From NCBI GenBank assembly GCA_035638575.1, contig DASQZT010000282.1, positions 1 to 64,000 on the forward strand: a DNA stretch of 64,000 nt, read 5' to 3'. Below are positions 26,402 to 34,701 of this stretch, in pieces; the first letter of the stretch is position 1, and every line of letters begins with the position of its first letter. The notes beneath the pieces were generated by a model. The model ran no database searches. It was not told where the DNA came from and saw only the letters and a list, made by a program, of their open reading frames with translations. The position numbers and the translations under genes were made by a program. Source of the DNA: DASQZT01 sp035638575. Lineage in GTDB: Bacteria > Acidobacteriota > Terriglobia > Bryobacterales > Bryobacteraceae.

Positions 26402-26781
26402 TTCGTTTCTCCTTTGTCGCGTTCGCGGTTTGGGCCGCGTCGTCTGCTCCTTGTCTTCCTTTTCATTGGTGTGGATTGATCCATGCGGTCGAGGTGGCGT
26501 TCGAGAGCATCTACGTGAGCGGACCAGAACCGACGGAACGGAGCCAGCCAGGCATCGATCTCCTGAAGTGGTTCAGGTTTCAGCCGGTAGAGACGGCGCT
26601 GTGCGTCCACCGTGGATTCCACGAAACCGGCCTCGCGCAGCACCCGCAGGTGCTTTGACACGGCCGGCTGCGGCATACGAAGCTGACGCTCGATCTCTCC
26701 AACCGACTGTTGCGACGAGACCAGGAGGCTCAATATCGCGCGGCGGTTCGGCTCCGCAATAACTTCGAACACAGATTCCAC
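26398..26781 (-). CDS. ArsR family winged-helix repressor
   Basis: This metalloregulator-type repressor has 127 residues. The N-terminus reads VFEVIAEPNRRAILSLL. The DNA-recognition region SVGEIERQLRMPQPAVSKHLRVL lies at about 20-45 (landmarks only), followed by the wing VDAQRRLYRLKP. It lacks the CxC metal motif, as do the ArsR proteins paired with SRPBCC genes. GTG 26781, or GTG 26772, is preferred: a TTGACA/TATACC promoter ends six bases upstream, suggesting a nearly leaderless mRNA. An upstream in-frame ATG at 26871 precedes that promoter. Its 3' end is duplicated at 25891-25983. Confidence 0.9.
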   Translation of the reverse strand: MESVFEVIAEPNRRAILSLLVSSQQSVGEIERQLRMPQPAVSKHLRVLREAGFVESTVDAQRRLYRLKPEPLQEIDAWLAPFRRFWSAHVDALERHLDRMDQSTPMKRKTRSRRRGPNRERDKGETK

Positions 26782-26787
26782 TCTCTT

Positions 26788-26817
26788 GGTATACTCCGCA
26801 GAGCATATACTTGTCAA
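26788..26817 (-). promoter_or_regulatory. Candidate arsR promoter and autoregulatory operator
   Basis: On the minus strand TTGACA (26817-26812) is followed after 18 bases by TATACC (26793-26788). The spacer and -10 contain the inverted repeat GTATA...TATAC, a typical ArsR-type dyad placed to block RNA polymerase. The -10 box lies six bases before the chosen GTG start. Confidence 0.5.
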
Positions 26818-26920
26818 GGTATATAAAGGCAAGGGCGAGGCAACGGCAACAGCCGGCGTGCGGTGATGCACAGTCCGATGCGTTTTTGGCGGGTGCGATT
26901 CAGAGCGCTGCGCGCTTCGG

Positions 26921-26940
26921 CCGCTTCAGCGTTGAAGCGG
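26921..26940. repeat. Perfect 8-bp stem-loop
   Basis: CCGCTTCA and its complement flank a four-base loop. It lies downstream of the XRE gene and upstream of arsR, both on the minus strand. No T-run follows. It could stop transcription weakly or be a REP-type palindrome. The rest of the 26818-27025 gap shows no gene. Confidence 0.4.
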
Positions 26941-27025
26941 GGACAAGGGCTGCCGCCCCTTTCCGCGCACCCCTTTCTCCGCTCGTTTTCGCGGGCGCCG
27001 CAGTAGCTGTGACGAGAGGCTGCGA

Positions 27026-27346
27026 TCACGCAACGCGAAGTCTGGCTCCCAATCTTGCTTTGGCCCTGGCCTTAACGACAATTTCGATGTCGCGTCCAAG
27101 TACCAACAGGCACCGCATCAGCCGCTCGATCGAGAAGCCGGACAGCTTGCCGTGCTCGAGCGCCGATATCTTGGGCTGATCGATTCCGAGAATCGCGGCC
27201 GCCTGGCTCTGCATGAGCCGCCGCCGCTGAATTTCCGCGATGATCCTGGCGGCCAACGCGGCTTTCGCCAGCAGATCGTCAGCCTTAGGAAAATTTAGGT
27301 CCGCAAAGACGTTGCCGGAACCCGGCGTATATTCTCGATTCCGCAT
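27026..27346 (-). CDS. XRE-family helix-turn-helix protein (HigA-type antitoxin/regulator)
   Basis: This is a DNA-binding protein of 106 residues. The helix-turn-helix LMQSQAAAILGIDQPKISALEHGKL lies at about residues 45-70 (landmarks only), then FSIERLMRCLLVLGRDIEIVV, the pattern of HTH_37 antitoxins that pair with Gp49-like HigB toxins. ATG 27346 has a strong GGAGAGG upstream. No full toxin gene accompanies it; a 21-codon C-terminal remnant directly upstream (27358-27423) may be what is left of one. It could now be a solo regulator. Confidence 0.82.
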   Translation of the reverse strand: MRNREYTPGSGNVFADLNFPKADDLLAKAALAARIIAEIQRRRLMQSQAAAILGIDQPKISALEHGKLSGFSIERLMRCLLVLGRDIEIVVKARAKARLGARLRVA

Positions 27347-27357
27347 CTTCCCTCTCC

Positions 27358-27423
27358 TCATTTCGCGGCCAACTTGCGCGCAAGCAGGAGGCGTTGTCGG
27401 ATCGGATCTAGTTCTCCCTGCCA
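27358..27423 (-). pseudogene. Possible truncated HigB-type toxin tail
   Basis: The frame WQGELDPIRQRLLLARKLAAK ends in a TGA embedded in the ribosome site of the XRE gene, the spacing usual for HigBA-type operons. The peptide resembles the final helix of Gp49-like toxins, which often end in a D-x-x-L-A-x-x-R-L pattern. The rest is missing: the TonB-dependent receptor gene ends 25 bases away. At 21 residues this is suggestive only. Confidence 0.25.
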
Positions 27424-27447
27424 TCAGCGCTTTCTGCCGGCTCACCG

Positions 27448-30400
27448 TCACCACATCAGCCGCACCTTGACACTGATCTGGCGCGTGCCCTGGCGCTCGG
27501 GGAAGTAGTCCGCCACCGCGGACGACGCCGTGAAGGTTCCCGCTCCAGGAAGCGAAATGTTGTTGTTCGGCACGGTGAAGTTCGCGGTGTTGAACACGTT
27601 GGAAACCTGGGCGGTAAAAGTCAGACTGAACGTTTCGCCGATCGGAAAACGCTTCGACGCGCTCCCGTGCACCACGCGGATGGGATAGCCCTCCAGGCTA
27701 TCCACCCCGCACGTTCCGTAGCGGCCGGCGCTGGGGGGCGGCACGGCAAACGCCGAAGGGTTGAACCAGCGGTTGGTGGTCCTGGCGCCGCTGTCGGGAT
27801 TGCCGATGCAATCGGGGAGCGCGGTCACCTGGGTCGGGCTGGCGTTGGCCGGGTCCGGCCCGGTGAATAACGGCGAATAGTATTGGCCGGACGCCCATGT
27901 CGCGATCGCCTGCAAGCTCCAGTTGCTGACCAGGCGGTTGGTCCACAGGCCCGGGTCCGTCACGAAGCGCTTCCCTTTGCCGATGGGCAGCGCCCACATG
28001 CCGGTGGCCACGAAATATTTCCGGCGAGTGGCCGCGTCATTGCTCCAGTGACTGGTCACGTTGTAGGGATCGAACGTGTTCAGGTAGTTGGCCTGGTTGT
28101 TGGCCCACGTGAAGCTGGTGTCGAACCACACGGTGGCCAATTGCTTGCGCGCCTCGACAAGGGCCGAGTTGTAGTGCCACTGGCCGTCGGTGCGCGTCTG
28201 GATGGCGCTGCCGAACTGCGGGTAGGGCAACCGGGCGGTGGAGAACGGCGTGGCGCTGGCCCGGGGCTTGTCGGTTTCCAGCGTGTAATTGATCCCGGCG
28301 CCGCGCGAGCCGATATAGGAAGCCCGCAAGCCCAAGCCGTTCCACTCCCGCTCGAGGGTCGCGCTGTACTGCCGGATCACGCCCTCATCGGTCTTCATGG
28401 GAATCGCAGTGATGGTCTGCCTGCCGGTCAAGGTAGGTGACACAGTGGCGGGAAACGGGTCGGGCATGGCGTATGCCACGACGCCCGCCGCGTTTACGCT
28501 GTTGATGTATGTCTCCTGGATGCGGAACGGCCCATTGGTGTCGTTCAACGCCCCGCTCGCGCCGTAGCCGCCGCCATCCGTGAATTGGCTGAAGCCTCCG
28601 CGCAGAACCATCGTGTTGCTGAGGCGGTACGCGGCCGAAACGTGCGGCTGGAAGTTGGTGATCTTGGGTTTGGGAACCACCCCGCCCACCACGACTTTGA
28701 TAACCGCCGGGTAGAGCGTGCTGACCGAAGTGAAAGTGCCGGGCGCCACGATCACGTTCCCGGACACAGGATCCCAGTTGTACATGTAGCCGTCGTCATA
28801 CACCGGCGAGCGGAAATAATCCCACCGCACTCCGTAGTCCACGGTCAGCCGCGAGGTGGCGCGGAAGCTGTCGGTGAGATACGCCCCGGCGACGACCTGG
28901 TGCAGCTTGTCGTCGAGCTTGGGATCGAGGAGCCTGCTGCTGGTCGCGGGATACCCCAGCAGAAAGTCGGCGAAACCGATGCCGCTGAGCTGCCCGGTGA
29001 AGGTGAATGCGCCGTAATTGAGCTGCGGGACGGTTCCCTCGAGCCAGTGGAAGCGCGTGTAGTCGACACCCAGCTTCAGCGCGTGCTTGTCCTTGGACCA
29101 GGCCACCTGGTCCTGATACGTCGTCAGGCCGTCGTTCTGCGCGACGTTTTTGCTGTATCCGCCGGCGTAAGTCATGGACAGTCCCGTGAAGCCGGTGATG
29201 GCCATGGTGGGAAACGCCTGGGTCGAATAGCCGTTCAAGTTGGCTCCCTGAAGGCCAATGTTGTTGATGACCGAATCGCCCGCGATGGGCGAATATTTGC
29301 CCTCCGCTTCGCCCTGGCGGACAAAATCGGTGATGTGTCCGAGGGTGAACTGATTCACCAGGGTGGGCGAAAATGTTTCCGTATCGGAAACGACCAGGCT
29401 CTTGTACTTCCGCGCCTGCGTGGATGTGAGCAATTCCCCGATGCTTCCGGCAGCGACGTTGGAAACCAGGCTGTACATGAACCGTACATACACGTTGTTC
29501 TGGTTTGCCAGCTTCTGATCGATGCGGAGGAACGGCCAGTTGCCCTTGAACAGATCGGGACCGAACGGATGGCTCCACGTATAGTTCTGGAGAAAGGCGT
29601 TGGCGGCGCCAATATTCGGAGCCGGATAATACTGGTTCAACACATTGTTCGCAACCGTGGAAAGGCGGTTCGTCGGAATCTGGTTGTTGGGGAAGGGCAG
29701 CCCGTTACGCGGATCGCGGATCACCTGAACCTTGCCGGAGGGTGAATTCTGCGGATCCAGGTACTGGCTGAAATCTCCCGTGCGCATCGCCGCCGTGGGC
29801 ACGTCCGCAAAGAGCGCCTGGCCGAAAGGGTTGGTCTGGTAGATCCACCCTCCGTAGAAATACGTGTAGTTGGAGATGAGATGCCCGCCGAACTCGCCAC
29901 CCTGCTCGCCGATCTTGTAGCCGGCCTTCTGGGGGGCGAAGTAGGGTCTGGCGTCGAAGGCGGAGTTCTCGCGCTTGTAGTAAACCAGCCCGTGGAAATC
30001 AGGGCTGCCGCGTTTCGAGATCAGGTCGAACCCCGCGGGCCGATACGTGTTCGGTCCCGGATTCGCGGTGGTGACCTGCATGAGCTCGAAGAAATTGGGA
30101 TTGGCGTACTCGCCCGGAGTGGCGTCGTCGGCGATCCCGTCCAGCGCCCACGTCTGCCGGTTGCGGCCGGACATGCCGGAGATCACCAGGCCGAGCCCGT
30201 TGCCTTGCACGCCCGGAACGGTCGCCAGCAGGGGGAACGGCGAAGGGATCTTGTCCACCACCGGCGCGTCGTCCCATCGCACTTTGTTGTCGATCACGTT
30301 GCGGACGCTGCCGGTTTGCGTATCGATCAGGGTGGGAATCCAGCGCGCCTCGGTGGTGTCGTCGGCCGACCCCGCGACCAGTTTGGGCTCCATCAGCCGC

Positions 30401-30690
30401 ACCTGCCCCGGCTCGAGCAGGATCTGGTCGGCGGAATAATTCTGATAGCCTCGAAACTCGATGGTGAGCTTGTAGAGCCCCGCGCGGAGGAAGGGCGCAT
30501 CGAAGTCCCCGCTCCCGCCGGTGACCAGTTGCCGGATGTCCCCGTTGGTGGTCATTTCCGTGAGGACCACGGGCACATTGGGCAGAGGCTCGCCGGAGGT
30601 ATTGAGCACGGTCCCTCGCAGCGTTGCGGTTTCGGGCTGCGCGAACGACAGCGCAGCGGACAGAATCAAGAGAAAGAAGAGCCGTTTCAC
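27448..30690 (-). CDS. TonB-dependent receptor with carboxypeptidase-regulatory-like N-domain (Oar-like)
   Basis: This large outer-membrane transporter or adhesin has about 1080 residues. The start is placed at GTG 30690, with GAGG nine bases upstream, because it begins a clean signal peptide (VKRLFFLLILSAALSFA). An ATG further upstream is possible. The CarboxypepD_reg-like domain follows (ATLRGTVLNTSGEPLPNVPV), then a plug region (GNGLGLVISGMSGRNRQTWALDG in part) and a long beta-barrel ending in KVRLMW. The substrate is unknown. A TonB gene lies about 1.3 kb away at 31957-32946 and could energise it. Confidence 0.9.
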   Translation of the reverse strand: MKRLFFLLILSAALSFAQPETATLRGTVLNTSGEPLPNVPVVLTEMTTNGDIRQLVTGGSGDFDAPFLRAGLYKLTIEFRGYQNYSADQILLEPGQVRLMEPKLVAGSADDTTEARWIPTLIDTQTGSVRNVIDNKVRWDDAPVVDKIPSPFPLLATVPGVQGNGLGLVISGMSGRNRQTWALDGIADDATPGEYANPNFFELMQVTTANPGPNTYRPAGFDLISKRGSPDFHGLVYYKRENSAFDARPYFAPQKAGYKIGEQGGEFGGHLISNYTYFYGGWIYQTNPFGQALFADVPTAAMRTGDFSQYLDPQNSPSGKVQVIRDPRNGLPFPNNQIPTNRLSTVANNVLNQYYPAPNIGAANAFLQNYTWSHPFGPDLFKGNWPFLRIDQKLANQNNVYVRFMYSLVSNVAAGSIGELLTSTQARKYKSLVVSDTETFSPTLVNQFTLGHITDFVRQGEAEGKYSPIAGDSVINNIGLQGANLNGYSTQAFPTMAITGFTGLSMTYAGGYSKNVAQNDGLTTYQDQVAWSKDKHALKLGVDYTRFHWLEGTVPQLNYGAFTFTGQLSGIGFADFLLGYPATSSRLLDPKLDDKLHQVVAGAYLTDSFRATSRLTVDYGVRWDYFRSPVYDDGYMYNWDPVSGNVIVAPGTFTSVSTLYPAVIKVVVGGVVPKPKITNFQPHVSAAYRLSNTMVLRGGFSQFTDGGGYGASGALNDTNGPFRIQETYINSVNAAGVVAYAMPDPFPATVSPTLTGRQTITAIPMKTDEGVIRQYSATLEREWNGLGLRASYIGSRGAGINYTLETDKPRASATPFSTARLPYPQFGSAIQTRTDGQWHYNSALVEARKQLATVWFDTSFTWANNQANYLNTFDPYNVTSHWSNDAATRRKYFVATGMWALPIGKGKRFVTDPGLWTNRLVSNWSLQAIATWASGQYYSPLFTGPDPANASPTQVTALPDCIGNPDSGARTTNRWFNPSAFAVPPPSAGRYGTCGVDSLEGYPIRVVHGSASKRFPIGETFSLTFTAQVSNVFNTANFTVPNNNISLPGAGTFTASSAVADYFPERQGTRQISVKVRLMW

Positions 30691-30962
30691 TTCTGAAAGC
30701 CTCAAAGCGTAATCCGTTCGTCCGGGCATAGTGTCCCTGATAGCGTTCCGCATGCAATTAGTTCAGTAATAAAAGACTAGCATCCCCCGTGGCAAGAGGG
30801 CGAAATTCGCACAGGTGTGGCCTCGAAGACAATGGATGCCGGCTTTGGCCCCGGGGTCCCTTGCGGGAACGGCTTCAGCGCCGATCCGGCCCCAAAAATG
30901 CTTGCCACACCTAAACCAGCATAGCGGAGCAGGTCTCAGCTTAGTTAACATGATGGATTAGC

Positions 30963-31892
30963 ATGAAACGAACCAACAGCCCCCGATGGACTGCGATTTT
31001 GCTGCGAACAGTGCTGCCGGCAGTGTTGTGCGCAGCGGTTCCTCTTCTCGATGGACAGGCGCTGCCGCAGACTTCGCCGCTGACTCCGGCGCAGACTCCG
31101 GCGGCACCAGTTGCCACTCCCCCTGCTACGCAAACTCCCGCCGTGCAGACAACCGCTCCCGCCGCACAGACAACCGCTCCCGCCGAAGCCAATCCGGCGC
31201 CAGGCCCACCGCCCAGACATTTGTCCGTCGGTCTTCGGGGGCGGGACTTTCCGCTCCGCTCGATGAGCGTGATGGGCAGCCAGACAACTCTCACCACCAC
31301 CGCAGCAAGAAACGAACCGGTGCGCGACTGGAACTTCAACACGACGTCGCAATCACCGTTCTGGAGCGCGGGGCTGGCCGCCGAGTACCAGCCGGGTCAG
31401 AATTGGACGCTGACCGCGGAACTGATGTACTCGCAGTTGAAATATACGAAATACACGGCCGTCTCCTGGGGCACCGACGACCCCTCGACCACCGTCGACG
31501 AGCGCACCCACATGTTCTTCACCGAGGCCACCAAAGCCAACCTGTTCGATGTCCCGGTGATGCTGCATCATCGCGGCCTTCGATCGTCCGGCCCGCTTTC
31601 CAAGGTCTGGTTCGGCTTCGGTGCGGCCGGCCGAAGCATCAGCAGCATCCGTACGTCCCTCACGACGGAGAATACGGACGCGACTACGGCGGTCACCTCG
31701 GTGCCTGTCAGACCATCGCGGCGAACCCTGGTGGGCGGGGTCGTGGGCATCGGCTTCCGGGTGGTGGACGACTTCAACATCAACTGGACGCCGGAAATCC
31801 GCTTCACGCGCTGGGCCGGATCCACCTTCGGTTCCGATTCCACGGTTTCGCCCAGAAACCAACTGGAAGTGGGCCTCGGAATTACGTTCTAG
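30963..31892 (+). CDS. Predicted outer-membrane beta-barrel protein with Pro/Thr/Ala-rich linker
   Basis: The protein has 309 residues. An N-terminal signal-like segment (residues 1-33) leads to a low-complexity stretch (about 38-85) with repeated QTPA and QTTAPA units. A domain of alternating strands follows (SAGLAAEYQPGQNWTLTAELMYSQL in part), ending LEVGLGITF; a terminal Phe is typical for barrel assembly. The family is not recognised. It is divergent from the TonB-dependent receptor gene across 272 bases with no other gene seen, and ends next to the TonB gene. Confidence 0.7.
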   Translation: MKRTNSPRWTAILLRTVLPAVLCAAVPLLDGQALPQTSPLTPAQTPAAPVATPPATQTPAVQTTAPAAQTTAPAEANPAPGPPPRHLSVGLRGRDFPLRSMSVMGSQTTLTTTAARNEPVRDWNFNTTSQSPFWSAGLAAEYQPGQNWTLTAELMYSQLKYTKYTAVSWGTDDPSTTVDERTHMFFTEATKANLFDVPVMLHHRGLRSSGPLSKVWFGFGAAGRSISSIRTSLTTENTDATTAVTSVPVRPSRRTLVGGVVGIGFRVVDDFNINWTPEIRFTRWAGSTFGSDSTVSPRNQLEVGLGITF

Positions 31893-31921
31893 CCTAGTGG
31901 GATGCCGAGGGAAAGCCGAAA

Positions 31922-31952
31922 GACCGTTTGCTTACGCGCGCGGCTCGGAATC
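31922..31952. repeat. Dispersed repeat copy 1 (GCGGCTCGGAATC core)
   Basis: The 13-base core GCGGCTCGGAATC (31940-31952) is shared exactly with 41265-41277. Upstream of both cores lies GACCG and a partly matching hairpin arm. Both copies sit between convergent gene ends, typical of REP elements. Confidence 0.45.
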
Positions 31953-31956
31953 AGCA

Positions 31957-32946
31957 TTACTGCTTCGGCATGTTGTAAGCGAAATTGAACTGGAGCACGA
32001 CGCGGTCGCCCTTGAAGTCCGCGGGAAGCGCCGGAAATGGATTGGACATGCTGATGGCGGCGATAGCCGCCTGGTCCAGAGCCTGGGTGCCGGACTGGGC
32101 GGCGTAGACCACCTTCGTGACCGATCCGCTGCGGGCAATGGCGAACTGGACGCCGACCTTACCGCGCATCCCGAGCCGGGCGCTCTCCGGGTAGACCGAG
32201 AACCAGTTGCGGCGAACGATGGCCAGAATCTGTGTGAGGTAAGGCCGGAAATCCACTCCCATGGGATCGCTCAGCAACTGCGGGAGGTCGCCGGAGCTGC
32301 CCTGGACGCTGGGGCCGAGGCCGTCGCGGTCGCCGGGGATCAGCGGCCTTCCTGGATTGTTCCCTCGGACGGTCTGACGGATCGCATCGGCCACCGAGGT
32401 GTCCGGTCCGCGGAGGCGGCCGGGGCCCGGTTCGCGAGGCGCATTCGGAGTCTCGAAGGGCCCCTTTTTTTCCTCGGTCTGAATCTGCGGAGGGGCGGAC
32501 GGAGCGAGCAACGCCAGGTCCGTTTTGGTGGGATCCTTCGGGCTGGCCGTAACCGTGGGGGCATCCGGCAGAGGCACCGGCTGTGCCCGCTTGGGGGGCA
32601 CCGGCGGCTTTAAGGCCTGGCGCGGAGCCGTCACCGCGGGGGACGGCGGTACGGGAAGCTGGAGACGCGGGCGGACCTCGGCCCGGAACTCCTTGCCGAC
32701 CTTGGCGGTATTCGGCGCCTTCTGGGTGAGTTCGGTAACCGGCTCGATCAGCGGTGTGACCCGGCGCACGACCTCTTGCTCTTTGATGATGTCGGCGGGC
32801 ATCACCGCCACCGTCACGATGACGACCGCGTGCGCCAGGACGGACAAGACGCCCGCTCTCCGCGTGCGGGAGCGGGAAGCCGGATCGCCCCACTCCGTGA
32901 GAAGGTGAAGCTCGTCATCGGCCGGAGGTTGAGCTACGGTTTCCAT
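31957..32946 (-). CDS. tonB: TonB-family energy transducer
   Basis: The protein has 329 residues. A cytoplasmic N-terminus is followed by one membrane helix (about residues 33-50, GVLSVLAHAVVIVTVAV). A Pro-rich periplasmic spacer follows (PVPPSPAVTAP, LKPPVPPKRAQPVPLP). The C-terminal TonB domain (about 235-329) has the YPESARLGMRGKVGVQF signature and ends in FNFAYNMPKQ. It probably passes proton-motive energy to TonB-dependent receptors such as the neighbour at 27448-30690. No ExbB/ExbD genes are adjacent. The start overlaps the Gfo/Idh gene end by 13 bases, so it is expressed with the lipid A cluster. Confidence 0.9.
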   Translation of the reverse strand: METVAQPPADDELHLLTEWGDPASRSRTRRAGVLSVLAHAVVIVTVAVMPADIIKEQEVVRRVTPLIEPVTELTQKAPNTAKVGKEFRAEVRPRLQLPVPPSPAVTAPRQALKPPVPPKRAQPVPLPDAPTVTASPKDPTKTDLALLAPSAPPQIQTEEKKGPFETPNAPREPGPGRLRGPDTSVADAIRQTVRGNNPGRPLIPGDRDGLGPSVQGSSGDLPQLLSDPMGVDFRPYLTQILAIVRRNWFSVYPESARLGMRGKVGVQFAIARSGSVTKVVYAAQSGTQALDQAAIAAISMSNPFPALPADFKGDRVVLQFNFAYNMPKQ

Positions 32947-33896
32947 CCAACTGCCAGGGTCTGTGAGACGACCTCCGAATGCTCCTTGATTTTACCAAGA
33001 ATCATCAGGGCGACCCCTAGAGTTTGACGCGCCGCGGGGCCGGAACATTTCGGGGATTCGCGCGTTTTCACGCAGTCCAGGAAGGCATCGAGCTGGGCCT
33101 TCAGCGGCTCGATTTTGGGAACTTGCGCCTGCTCGAATCCGATCCGGCGCCCGGCGCCAACGGAAAAGACCGCCAGGTCCTGGCGCCCGTAATCCAGCGA
33201 AAGGTATTGATTCGGCTGGAAAAGGCGCAGTTTCCGGACGCGCTCGGTGGAGACGCGGCTGGCCGTGAGGTTGGCGACGCATCCGTTGGGAAACTGGAGC
33301 CGCACGTTGGCGATATCGACCTTTTCGGACAGGATCGAAATGCCGGCCGCGCGCAGCTCCTGCGGCTCGGTGCGGGTGAGGGCAAGGACGATATCCACGT
33401 CGTGGATCATGAGGTCAAGGACCACGTCCACATCCAGGCTGCGGGCGCTGAACTGATTGAGCCGGTGGACTTCGAAGAACAGGGGGAGGGTGGCGCGGCG
33501 CTCCAGCTCCACCACCGCCGGATTGAAACGCTCGAGGTGGCCCACTTGCAGAATCCTGCCGTGGCGCCGGGCCGTATCGACGAGGCGCTCGGCGGAGTCG
33601 AGATCGGGAGTGATGGGCTTCTCCACCAGGACGTCGATGCCGACCGCGAGAAGGGCGCGGCCCACCTCTTCGTGCGCCGTGGTAGGAACGGCGACCACGG
33701 CCGCGTCCACCTGGCCCGCCAGATCTTGCGCTCTGGCGCAGGGTTGCGCGCCGTAGAGCGCGGCGACCTCGGCGGCTCGGGCGGGATCGAGATCCACCAC
33801 GGCGCGAAGCTCCGCGCGTTCGGATTCGTGGATCACGCGGCAGTGATTGCGTCCGAACTGGCCTGCGCCGACGACGGCGAGTCGAAGTTGGGGCAT
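32934..33896 (-). CDS. Gfo/Idh/MocA-family NAD(P)-dependent oxidoreductase of the lpx cluster
   Basis: This oxidoreductase has 320 residues from ATG 33896. The Rossmann motif is AVVGAGQFGRNHCRV; the conserved VEKPIT lies near residue 95. The catalytic-type HD pair is in the MIHDVDIVLAL stretch. In lipid A clusters of some bacteria a Gfo/Idh enzyme (GnnA) oxidises UDP-GlcNAc at C3 for later amination by GnnB, giving amide-linked lipid A. That role is possible here because it directly follows lpxI and lpxA. No transaminase is adjacent, so the assignment stays open. Confidence 0.85.
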   Translation of the reverse strand: MPQLRLAVVGAGQFGRNHCRVIHESERAELRAVVDLDPARAAEVAALYGAQPCARAQDLAGQVDAAVVAVPTTAHEEVGRALLAVGIDVLVEKPITPDLDSAERLVDTARRHGRILQVGHLERFNPAVVELERRATLPLFFEVHRLNQFSARSLDVDVVLDLMIHDVDIVLALTRTEPQELRAAGISILSEKVDIANVRLQFPNGCVANLTASRVSTERVRKLRLFQPNQYLSLDYGRQDLAVFSVGAGRRIGFEQAQVPKIEPLKAQLDAFLDCVKTRESPKCSGPAARQTLGVALMILGKIKEHSEVVSQTLAVGWKP

Positions 33897-33900
33897 GGCG

Positions 33901-34701
33901 TCAGGTTCCCACGATGGCGATGTCCGCAGCGTTCGCGGCATCCAGCATCTGTTCCTTATCCAACATCAGGGTGCGGCCGGCTTCCACAGCCAGCGCCGTG
34001 GTTCCGGTTTCGCGCATCACGGGGATGGTGTCGGCGCCCACCACCGGCACATCAAAAAGTAAATGCTCCCTGCGCCGCGCGGATTTCACCAGGGTCAGGC
34101 GGCGCCCGTTCACCAGGCCGGCGGCGCGCCGCAGCATGGCGTCGGTGCCCTCCATGGCTTCAAGCGCCACGCAGGCCCGCTCGCAAATGGCGACGCTCTG
34201 TCCCACGTCGAAGCCCGAGAGCGCGTCGGCCACCCGGCGGCCGTACTCCACATCGGTCATCTCGTCTTTATCCGGCTTGCGGCGCGTCATCGCGCCCTCG
34301 GTGGCCAGCAGGGGCTTCAGCAGCGCGGTCGAATCCCGCAGGTGGATGCCTTCGTCCTCAAGCACCTTGATGACGCCGCCGATGAGGCCATCGGTGTTTT
34401 TCGAGGGCAGAGAGGCCAGCAGCTTGACCAGCCGCCAGTCGGGGCGGATCGAGGAGAAGATGCTCGCGTGCTTCACCTGGCCGCACATGGCCACTTCGGT
34501 AATGCCGTCGTCTTTAAGGATCTCGATCAGTTTGGAAAGCTGCCCGAGGGAGATCCAGTGGCAGCGCGGCGCCAGCGACTCCACTTCCCGGGCGGCCTCC
34601 TCCTGGATGGCGATGACGGTGACGTCGTGCCCCAACCGCCGCGCGCTTTCGAGCGCCAGCAGGGGGAAACGGCCGTTTCCGGCGATGATCCCGTAGCGCA
34701 T
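33901..34701 (-). CDS. lpxI: UDP-2,3-diacylglucosamine pyrophosphatase LpxI
   Basis: This enzyme of the lipid A pathway hydrolyses UDP-2,3-diacylglucosamine to lipid X and UMP and replaces LpxH in many bacteria. It has 266 residues from ATG 34701, starting MRYGIIAGNGRFPLLAL as in LpxI. It contains VAMCGQVKHASIF, and the C-terminal domain has GADTIPVMRETG and the Lys/Glu-rich DKEQML. The frame is open far upstream, but that sequence is lpxA read out of frame. The ATG overlaps the lpxA stop (TGATG). Confidence 0.93.
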   Translation of the reverse strand: MRYGIIAGNGRFPLLALESARRLGHDVTVIAIQEEAAREVESLAPRCHWISLGQLSKLIEILKDDGITEVAMCGQVKHASIFSSIRPDWRLVKLLASLPSKNTDGLIGGVIKVLEDEGIHLRDSTALLKPLLATEGAMTRRKPDKDEMTDVEYGRRVADALSGFDVGQSVAICERACVALEAMEGTDAMLRRAAGLVNGRRLTLVKSARRREHLLFDVPVVGADTIPVMRETGTTALAVEAGRTLMLDKEQMLDAANAADIAIVGT

